From RBG-16-42-24 sp964396785 (GTDB lineage: Bacteria; Patescibacteriota; Microgenomatia; UBA8517): 9,216 bases of DNA. Where the stretch lies: assembly GCA_964396785.1 (NCBI GenBank), contig CAYNFU010000025.1:1-9216 (forward strand), written 5' to 3'. Positions 5,587 to 9,216 of the stretch are shown here, piece by piece. The translations under genes were made by a program, and so were the position numbers. The notes below the pieces were generated by a model that saw nothing but the letters and a program-made list of their open reading frames with translations, did not search any database and had not been told where the DNA came from. Position 1 is the first letter of the stretch. Every line of letters starts with the position of its first letter.

Positions 5587-6234
5587 ATGACAACCAAGGA
5601 AAAGAAAAGAGTTGTTTCATATATTCTTCTAATTGTTGTTGTTTCCGTCACCCTTTCTGTCTGGGGTTCAAGGATTGACACAAGTGGTATTGTTTTATTT
5701 GTCCAAAGAATGGGAATTTGGGCTCCTTTGGTTTACATACTTCTTCTTGCAACTCCTTCGATAATCGCACCACTAAGCAACTCACCAATTTTTATTTCAG
5801 GATATATATTATTTGATAATAGAGTACAGCTTTATGCTTACTTATCCATATTACTTGCATCAGTAATAAATTTTTGGATTGCAAGAAAATGGGGGAGACT
5901 TTGGGTTAGAAAATTAGTAGGGAAAGATGATTTGGCGAAAGTGGACGCTTTTGCTAATGACTATGGGCTTTTGTCTTTAATTTTCTTGAGAGTTTTCCAG
6001 GGGCATATTTCTGACTTTGTTTCCTATGCCTACGGTTTAACGAGGATGAAATTTGTACCCTACCTAATTATTTGTATTCTAGCTCCAATTCCATGGCTTT
6101 TACTTTGGCAGTATTACATTTTCCCAAGAGTTGATAATGTTGCCGATTTTTCTTTTTGGTTTCTAATAACTCTAATTCCCGTTCTGATAATTTCCTGGTT
6201 TTACTGGAAGTATAAAAATAAAAGAAATAAATAA
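5587..6234 (+). CDS. TVP38/TMEM64 (VTT/DedA-like) membrane protein
   Basis: A 215-residue polytopic membrane protein of the VTT-domain group, related to bacterial DedA proteins and eukaryotic TMEM64/TMEM41B, which are linked to lipid scrambling or undecaprenyl-phosphate recycling. Helices lie at about 10-26, 47-62, 83-99, 157-175 and 188-207. The family core is visible: SNSPIFISGYILF (64-76, re-entrant loop), NFWIARKWGR (95-104) and FLRVFQGHISDFVSYAYGLT (133-152) with R135, D143 and G150. Length is usual for the family. It stands alone between repeat copies 3 and 4 with its own leaderless-type promoter. Substrate and role here are unknown; no partner gene is adjacent. Confidence 0.8.
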   Translation: MTTKEKKRVVSYILLIVVVSVTLSVWGSRIDTSGIVLFVQRMGIWAPLVYILLLATPSIIAPLSNSPIFISGYILFDNRVQLYAYLSILLASVINFWIARKWGRLWVRKLVGKDDLAKVDAFANDYGLLSLIFLRVFQGHISDFVSYAYGLTRMKFVPYLIICILAPIPWLLLWQYYIFPRVDNVADFSFWFLITLIPVLIISWFYWKYKNKRNK

Positions 6235-6274
6235 GCGGAAATCCTTTTGGGCAGACTTATACCTAAAAATTCGT

Positions 6275-6402
6275 ACCGCTTTATTACGCTAGCTCCGGCT
6301 CGGCCTTCGACCTCGCCTCCGCTTTTTTGCGCGCGATTTAGGCCATGCTTTGCATGACATTGTTCTTGCCCCACCCATCCCAGCGCGAACAATTTATCTA
6401 TA
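6275..6402. repeat. GC-rich interspersed repeat, long copy 4
   Basis: The longest copy. ACCGCT (6275-6280) and TAGCTCCGGCTCG (6290-6302) match copy 1; then CTCGCCTCCGC (6312-6322), six T, GCGCGCG (6329-6335). Its 3' part matches copy 3 in layout: TTAGGCC, hairpin CATGC-TTT-GCATG (6344-6356), then ATTGTTC (6359-6365) and its inverse GAACAAT (6387-6393) around a C-rich loop, then TTTATCTATA. It fills most of the gap between the VTT and HD genes. Confidence 0.75.
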
Positions 6403-6404
6403 TG

Positions 6405-6433
6405 TTGTAAGGAGCTCCCGATAAAGATAAAAT
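6405..6433 (+). promoter_or_regulatory. Promoter of the HD-domain gene
   Basis: TTGTAA (6405-6410, 4/6) and TAAAAT (6428-6433, 5/6) are 17 bases apart and the -10 ends seven bases before ATG 6441. AAGGAG at 6409-6414 resembles a Shine-Dalgarno but is 26 bases from the ATG and would be upstream of the transcript. Confidence 0.6.
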
Positions 6434-6440
6434 TCAGGCA

Positions 6441-7085
6441 ATGAAAGTCAGTCAAATATACCGAAAGTACCAGCTTATGTCTAGTCTCCAAGCTCACATG
6501 TTTAGGGTTGCGACTGTGGCGTCAGAAATATGTGACAATTTTAGGAAACCCATAGATAAGGACTCAGTCATCGCTGCCACATTACTTCACGACATTGGCA
6601 ATATGGTTAAAATCAAATTGGAGGCTTTCCCAGAATTCTTAAAACCCAGAGGCCTAGAATACTGGAAGAAGATTCAGGAAAATTTTATCCGTAAATATGG
6701 AAAGGATGATTACCAAGCAACGTACAAAATCCTAAAGGAAATAGGGGTAAACCAGAAAGTCTACAGGCTCATAAAATCCATAGAGTTTAGAAAGGCTCCT
6801 TTGAACGTAGGACACTCTAATTTTGAAAAGAAAATCTGTCTATACGCTGATTTAAGAGTTGCACCTATGGGGATTACTTCTTTGGATGCAAGGTTAAGAG
6901 AGGTAAAAGACAGGTATATGAGAAATAAAGGCGTTAGCGAAAAGGAGTTTAACATTCTTTCATTAAGTATGAGAACCATTGAAAAGCAGATTTTTGCACA
7001 TTCTAGAATCAAACCAGAAGACATAACGGAAGAAAAAGTCGGACATTTAATCGAGAAACTTAGGAGCCTCGATCTAAGCAACTAA
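6441..7085 (+). CDS. HD-domain metal-dependent phosphohydrolase
   Basis: A 214-residue HD-superfamily protein, a class of divalent-metal phosphohydrolases acting on nucleotides, (p)ppGpp or cyclic nucleotides. The metal ligands are H19 (SLQAHMFRVATVASEI), H50-D51 (ATLLHDIGN) and D137 (ICLYADLRVAPMG), the complete H...HD...D signature in normal spacing. The C-terminal helices (about 145-212) are charged and carry no other domain. Homologues of this pattern are often standalone in CPR genomes with undefined substrate; YfbR-type 5'-nucleotidases are a distant comparison. ATG 6441 is chosen from promoter geometry. Its stop lies 15 bases before the 3' end of the oppositely oriented tRNA-Trp. Confidence 0.8.
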   Translation: MKVSQIYRKYQLMSSLQAHMFRVATVASEICDNFRKPIDKDSVIAATLLHDIGNMVKIKLEAFPEFLKPRGLEYWKKIQENFIRKYGKDDYQATYKILKEIGVNQKVYRLIKSIEFRKAPLNVGHSNFEKKICLYADLRVAPMGITSLDARLREVKDRYMRNKGVSEKEFNILSLSMRTIEKQIFAHSRIKPEDITEEKVGHLIEKLRSLDLSN

Positions 7086-7100
7086 ACATTTCTTTCTGGG

Positions 7101-7171
7101 CAGGGGCGGAGAGAATCGAACTCCCAATAAGGCTTTTGGAGAGCCCCGGTATACCATTTACCTACGCCCCT
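7101..7171 (-). tRNA. tRNA-Trp(CCA), intact
   Basis: The 71-base cloverleaf is complete: acceptor AGGGGCG/CGCCCCT, T8-A9, D-arm GGTA/TACC with GG in the loop, anticodon stem GGGCT/AGCCT (one G-U) with loop CTCCAAA giving anticodon CCA, T-stem GGGAG/CTCTC with loop TTCGATT, discriminator G. It closely resembles bacterial tRNA-Trp. CCA is not encoded (CCC follows). Its first ten bases overlap the 3' end of the gene ending at 7162, and its promoter lies inside that gene. Confidence 0.95.
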
Positions 7172-7827
7172 ATTTTATTTACAAAGGTATTATAAATCGA
7201 TCTGAGCTCGAGAGCAATTTTATAATCATAATATCGAATTCTTATACTCCCTCTATAATTTTCCCTAATTCTTTTACCGGTGTGAGGTTTTCTGTAACTT
7301 TTCGAAAATTGGGCCAACGGTATTTGCGTAATTTTCGACCAATAGGTCAATATCTGTTTCTCGTTATGGTACTCGTGAATATGGACTAAGGCTCTTAATT
7401 TCTTCTCGTCAATCTTAAAAGAATTTCTTAAGAGTTTCAGAAAAGTTGCCACCATTTTTTGATCAGAATTGATGAAGTAAACATAACTATCAGTAGATTT
7501 GCCTCCTTCAGTCCAAAACAAAAACGAACACAGGAGTTTATAAAGACTTTTATTCAGTCTGATATATTTGAGAGAACTCAATGCAACCTTGTTGAAATAG
7601 GTCTTGATTAACTGCCTTCTTTTGCGAGCTATCTCTACTGATTTATACTGTCCTAAAATATTCCTTTTTTTAAGTCTGACTTGCGCCTTTTTGTTTAGGA
7701 TGACGGTGGAAATCCAGGATGAAGAAGTGCTTTTGGCTATTTTGAGTATTTCTGAAATCTCGTTTATCGAATACCCCTTCTTGCGTAACTCGATGGCCTC
7801 ACCCCTTACTTTAATTGAATATGCCAT
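7162..7827 (-). CDS. HTH protein with homing-endonuclease-like C-terminus
   Basis: A 221-residue basic protein. Residues about 8-45 form a helix-turn-helix of resolvase/Hin type (AIELRKKGYSINEISEILKI, then STSSSWI). Residues about 85-221 resemble proteins related to LAGLIDADG endonucleases found across CPR genomes: LCSFLFWTEGGK, YFINSDQKMVATFLKLLR, HIHEYHNEKQILTYWSKITQ, KPHTGKRIRENYRGSIRIRY. The classical LAGLIDADG helix motif is not clear, so nuclease activity is inference. It starts 50 bases after a severed tRNA-Trp half and its last codons (ATA GGG GCG TAG) are the 5' acceptor strand of the intact tRNA-Trp, so it is physically wedged between the two. Alternative: a regulatory DNA-binding protein. 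Confidence 0.6.
   Translation of the reverse strand: MAYSIKVRGEAIELRKKGYSINEISEILKIAKSTSSSWISTVILNKKAQVRLKKRNILGQYKSVEIARKRRQLIKTYFNKVALSSLKYIRLNKSLYKLLCSFLFWTEGGKSTDSYVYFINSDQKMVATFLKLLRNSFKIDEKKLRALVHIHEYHNEKQILTYWSKITQIPLAQFSKSYRKPHTGKRIRENYRGSIRIRYYDYKIALELRSIYNTFVNKIGA
7189..7217 (-). promoter_or_regulatory. tRNA-Trp promoter inside the upstream gene
   Basis: On the minus strand TTGCTC (7212-7217) and a perfect TATAAT (7189-7194) are 17 bases apart; transcription should begin near 7182, about 11 bases before the tRNA. The -10 coincides with codons for Ile-Tyr-Asn near the end of the HTH/endonuclease-like gene. Confidence 0.6.
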
Positions 7828-7830
7828 TAT

Positions 7831-7842
7831 GGTTGTACAACC
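7831..7842. repeat. 12-base palindrome at a transcription start
   Basis: GGTTGTACAACC is a perfect palindrome lying between the -10 (7845-7850) and ATG 7827, across the predicted start site. It is a plausible operator for the HTH protein encoded directly downstream. Confidence 0.45.
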
Positions 7843-7844
7843 TA

Positions 7845-7874
7845 ATTATGTGGTTCGATTTATCTAGAAGTCAA
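7845..7874 (-). promoter_or_regulatory. Promoter of the HTH/endonuclease-like gene
   Basis: TTGACT (7869-7874, 5/6) and CATAAT (7845-7850, 5/6) are 18 bases apart on the minus strand, giving a start near 7838 and a leader of about ten bases. The -35 begins three bases after the tRNA-Trp half ends, and a perfect palindrome CAAATATTTG (7872-7881) spans that junction. Confidence 0.55.
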
Positions 7875-7877
7875 ATA

Positions 7878-7914
7878 TTTGGAGACCTCTGTCCTGCCAT
7901 TGAACGATGCTCCT
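7878..7914 (-). pseudogene. Severed 5' half of a second tRNA-Trp(CCA)
   Basis: These 37 bases are positions 1-38 of a tRNA: acceptor strand AGGAGCA, T8, D-stem GTTC/GGAC with loop AATGGCA, anticodon 5' strand GAGGT and loop CTCCAAA (anticodon CCA). After the loop the sequence does not continue as a tRNA: no ACCTC, T-arm or TGCTCCT follows in the window. It has the same length as, and is 25/37 identical to, the corresponding half of the intact tRNA-Trp at 7171, but its strands do not pair with that gene's 3' half. It is therefore an independent, broken tRNA gene, or one half of a split gene. Confidence 0.75.
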
Positions 7915-7938
7915 AAACATGCATATTATACCTCAAAA

Positions 7939-7947
7939 TGTTAAAAT
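7939..7947 (+). promoter_or_regulatory. Extended -10 promoter of the gene at 7955
   Basis: TGTTAAAAT (TGn plus 5/6 of TATAAT) ends seven bases before ATG 7955. The earlier in-frame ATGs at 7907 and 7919 lie upstream of the predicted transcript. Confidence 0.5.
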
Positions 7948-7954
7948 TCGGGTT

Positions 7955-8269
7955 ATGTCACCTGACTTTGAACAACCTAGGTTTAGAAGGCTAAGAAATG
8001 ACTTTTTAAATGGGGGAGTTTCTGCTGGAAATGAAGTAGAGAGAGCAGAGGCTATATTGGATGCCGTTTTTGGTCCAGGAAGAGATCTTTCTGTCATTGA
8101 TAGATCTGATATTTATACGAATGGTCCGCACGTTTCAATTGAGGGAGCAGCTGAAACACAAACCGCTTTACAAGAAACAATAGACCACGAGATAGTTAGA
8201 GAAAATTTAGGGCAATCGCCGGTAACAAGGGGACTTCCTCCTTGTTTGAGGGTTAAGAAAACTTTTTAA
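7955..8269 (+). CDS. Hypothetical soluble protein, 104 residues
   Basis: Not recognised. From ATG 7955 the protein begins MSPDFEQPRFRRLRNDFLNG and has an acidic-basic helical region (GNEVERAEAILDAVFGPGRD), a middle part with SDIYTNGPHVSIEG, a Gln/Glu-rich helix (AAETQTALQETIDHEIVREN) and a basic tail (CLRVKKTF). No membrane segment. A longer reading from ATG 7907 would begin inside the severed tRNA half and is rejected on promoter position. It is the only + strand gene in the tRNA-rich region and converges on rpmG, with seven bases between the stops. Its place between L33 and the tRNA-Trp half suggests it is a foreign insert or a lineage-specific gene. Confidence 0.55.
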   Translation: MSPDFEQPRFRRLRNDFLNGGVSAGNEVERAEAILDAVFGPGRDLSVIDRSDIYTNGPHVSIEGAAETQTALQETIDHEIVRENLGQSPVTRGLPPCLRVKKTF

Positions 8270-8276
8270 TCAGTCT

Positions 8277-8450
8277 CTACTTGAGGTTTGTGCTTTCCTT
8301 GTGGAGCTGATATTTCTTGCAGGTAGAGCAAAACTTTTTGATCTCGAGCTTTCCTTCCATATTAATCTTATTGCGTGTAGTCACGTAGTTTTGTGACTTG
8401 CAGACTGAGCAGACTAAAGCAACAATTTCTCTCGCGCCTTTTTTTGCCAT
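8277..8450 (-). CDS. rpmG: 50S ribosomal protein L33
   Basis: This 57-residue protein of the large ribosomal subunit is easily missed because of its size. It reads MAKKGAREIVALVCSVCKSQ at the N-terminus, then NYVTTRNK and a C-terminal KKFCSTCKKYQLHKES. Cysteine pairs C14-C17 and C41-C44 make the zinc ribbon, so this is the Zn-binding (C+) form of L33. NYVTTRNK and the KYCxxC(x)KHxxHKE-like end are diagnostic. Length is normal (49-60). It follows tRNA-Tyr and tRNA-Thr(GGT) on the same strand, a neighbourhood common near secE-nusG in bacteria. An extended -10 (8460-8468) lies nine bases before ATG, so it may be transcribed alone or together with the tRNAs. Confidence 0.95.
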   Translation of the reverse strand: MAKKGAREIVALVCSVCKSQNYVTTRNKINMEGKLEIKKFCSTCKKYQLHKESTNLK

Positions 8451-8459
8451 ACTTTGGGT

Positions 8460-8468
8460 ATTCTAACA
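8460..8468 (-). promoter_or_regulatory. Extended -10 promoter of rpmG
   Basis: The minus strand reads TGTTAGAAT, ending nine bases before ATG 8450. No Shine-Dalgarno is present before rpmG, which supports a nearly leaderless mRNA. Confidence 0.5.
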
Positions 8469-8500
8469 GACAAATTCGAAATACGAAAATTAAATGTTAG

Positions 8501-8572
8501 AGCCGAGGGGGGGAATCGGACCCCCGACCTAGTCATTACCAATGACTTGCTCTACCACTGAGCCACCTCGGC
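8501..8572 (-). tRNA. tRNA-Thr(GGT)
   Basis: Full cloverleaf: acceptor GCCGAGG/CCTCGGC, D-arm GCTC/GAGC, anticodon stem AGTCA/TGACT with loop TTGGTAA (anticodon GGT), T-stem GGGGG/CCCCC with loop TCCGATT, discriminator T. CCA is not encoded. It follows tRNA-Tyr by eight bases, so the two are co-transcribed. Confidence 0.95.
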
Positions 8573-8581
8573 AATTTTTAG

Positions 8582-8666
8582 TGCTGGGACTAGGATTCGA
8601 ACCTAGGTAGTCCGTTAGGACGTCAGATTTACAGTCTGATGCTATTGTCCACTCAGCCATCCCAGC
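8582..8666 (-). tRNA. tRNA-Tyr(GTA)
   Basis: An 85-base class II tRNA: acceptor GCTGGGA/TCCCAGC, anticodon stem CAGA/TCTG with loop CTGTAAA (anticodon GTA), a long variable arm (GTCC...GGAC), T-stem CTAGG/CCTAG with loop TTCGAAT, discriminator A. CCA is not encoded. The long variable arm with GTA is typical of bacterial tRNA-Tyr. Confidence 0.95.
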
Positions 8667-8684
8667 CTGTTTGATTCGCTGTAT

Positions 8685-8693
8685 ATTATATCA
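8685..8693 (-). promoter_or_regulatory. Extended -10 promoter of the tRNA-Tyr/Thr unit
   Basis: TGATATAAT on the minus strand; transcription should start near 8678, about 12 bases before tRNA-Tyr. No good -35 is seen. Confidence 0.6.
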
Positions 8694-8763
8694 ATTTTAA
8701 CCCTAACCTGCCCAAAACAAAATATTGAAGATAAGTATGCTGGAATGTTGATGACTTATACAA

Positions 8764-9216
8764 TTACTCCCAAAGGTCCACGAGATCTTTGTAGTAAGAT
8801 TTTATTTCGAGATAATGATTTTTAAGTATTAAATCAAGTTTTATATTTGGATATATTTTTCTAAAGAGAAAATCCCTTTGCAAGGAATAAGATCCCAGGA
8901 AGTTCTTAACTTCAATAAACGTATCAAAATCCGGCAGATAAAAATCGGGTCTATAGGTATGTTTACCTAGACTGAAAATTCGTGGTGCATACTGCCATCT
9001 AAGATTTACTAAGTTAAAAACCCGTGCGCTATTCGCCTCCCACGTGCTATAGAAACATATGTTTGGGTCGATGTCTATTCTTACTCCAGATTTACCTTTA
9101 GACGCCTTAGGTGAAGTAGTTTGAGCGCCGATTGTTTTAATAGCACATAAAGCGCAAGTGTTGGAGCCGAGGGGGAGTTTTGCAATCCCGGCCTTGGCTT
9201 TACAAAAGCCCTGCTC
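8764..9216 (-). CDS. PD-(D/E)xK nuclease-like protein, no visible start codon
   Basis: An uninterrupted 150-codon frame ending with TAA at 8764-8766 and open to the right edge. Residues counted from 9216: TWEANSARVFNL (58-69), then LRWQYAPRIFSLGKHTYRPD (72-91), FYLPDF (92-97), FIEVKN (100-105). This matches a nuclease family common in CPR and phages; D91, E102 and K104 fit the D...ExK active site and E60 the extra helix-one acid. A CxxC (C21, C24) may be the remnant of a zinc knuckle. No ATG, GTG or TTG lies in frame before the domain, and the first 18 codons read through tRNA-Thr(TGT). It may be 5'-truncated, frameshifted, or start at ATT. The frame clearly encoded a protein; whether it still works is unclear. 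Confidence 0.65.
   Translation of the reverse strand, partial: EQGFCKAKAGIAKLPLGSNTCALCAIKTIGAQTTSPKASKGKSGVRIDIDPNICFYSTWEANSARVFNLVNLRWQYAPRIFSLGKHTYRPDFYLPDFDTFIEVKNFLGSYSLQRDFLFRKIYPNIKLDLILKNHYLEIKSYYKDLVDLWE
9162..9216 (-). tRNA. tRNA-Thr(TGT), 3' part, cut by window edge
   Basis: Visible from D-stem GAGC onward: anticodon loop TTTGTAA (anticodon TGT), T-arm, acceptor 3' strand CCTCGGC (same as tRNA-Thr(GGT)), discriminator T, then CCA, which could be encoded or chance. Two oddities: positions 27-43 are G-A, and the T-arm reads GGGAT-TGCAAAA-CTCCC with a T53-C61 mismatch and G at 55. It is either divergent or degenerate. Confidence 0.7.

Noticed and set aside
6409..6414. AAGGAG as Shine-Dalgarno of the HD gene
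   Set aside because: It is 26 bases from ATG 6441, far outside the working range, and upstream of the predicted transcript start.
6201..6497. Minus-strand open frame across repeat copy 4
   Set aside because: It translates the repeat and the antisense of two better genes; composition is repeat-derived (Gly/Arg/Ala-rich segment).
6761..7081. Minus-strand frame opposite the HD gene
   Set aside because: The + strand frame has the complete H...HD...D signature, so the antisense frame is a shadow.
7850..7866. T-arm-like GGTTCGATT on the + strand
   Set aside because: Flanking bases do not form a T-stem and no anticodon or acceptor arm is nearby; it is not the missing 3' half of the tRNA.
7134..7914. 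Self-splicing intron joining the tRNA-Trp half at 7914 to the 3' half of the intact tRNA
   Set aside because: Acceptor (AGGAGCA versus CGCCCCT) and anticodon stems (GAGGT versus AGCCT) mispair at several positions, and the intact gene has its own well-matched 5' half.
7907..7954. Longer start (ATG 7907) for the + strand gene
   Set aside because: It would begin inside the tRNA-Trp half, and the extended -10 at 7939-7947 points to ATG 7955.
8225..8245. Inverted repeat ACAAGG...CCTTGT as a terminator between the converging genes
   Set aside because: It lies within the coding part of the gene at 7955 and is not directly followed by a T-run.

Overview
The window looks like a piece of a small, AT-rich bacterial genome, most likely a Candidate Phyla Radiation (Patescibacteria) lineage. 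The evidence is compact single-gene transcription units, short proteins without close familiar relatives, two tethered Thr/Pro-linker surface proteins, tRNAs mostly without an encoded CCA, and a bacterial-type L33/tRNA cluster. TGA ends genes at 4471-4473 and 5159-5161, so the code is standard, not the UGA=Gly code of Gracilibacteria/SR1. The phylum call is inference.

Layout. 1-1035: the start of an unknown gene leaving the window, a small unknown gene, and two small unknown + strand genes. 1039-3923 (all minus): a membrane-tethered DNRLRE-like surface protein, a small multi-pass membrane protein, a UbiA-family prenyltransferase, and a second tethered extracytoplasmic protein. 4057-6440: an accessory island in which four copies of a GC-rich direct repeat separate a BrnT/CopG-like toxin-antitoxin pair, a RelE/HigB-HigA-like pair and a TVP38/TMEM64 (VTT) membrane protein; an HD-domain hydrolase follows the last copy. 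7101-9216: a tRNA-rich segment on the minus strand with tRNA-Trp(CCA), a helix-turn-helix/homing-endonuclease-like gene, a severed 5' half of a second tRNA-Trp, rpmG (L33, too short for most gene callers), tRNA-Thr(GGT), tRNA-Tyr(GTA), a PD-(D/E)xK nuclease-like reading frame without a normal start codon, and the 3' part of a tRNA-Thr(TGT). A small unknown + strand gene lies between the tRNA-Trp half and rpmG.

Expression. At most genes a -10 hexamer ends only 6-9 bases before the start codon, often as an extended TGnTATAAT-like element, so these mRNAs should be leaderless or nearly so. This geometry also selects shorter starts for several genes (4186, 4805, 7955). Only the antitoxin at 4470 and the gene at 436 have clear Shine-Dalgarno sites. 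Both toxin-antitoxin loci carry perfect palindromes inside a promoter, as expected for autorepression.

Most notable are the repeat-bounded cassettes, and the two nuclease-like genes each lying next to a damaged or degenerate tRNA gene inside what resembles the conserved Thr-Tyr-Thr tRNA / L33 / Trp neighbourhood. They suggest mobile elements that target tRNA genes. No CRISPR array, rRNA or insertion sequence with recognisable transposase was seen, and no gene-free stretch exceeds about 300 bases.
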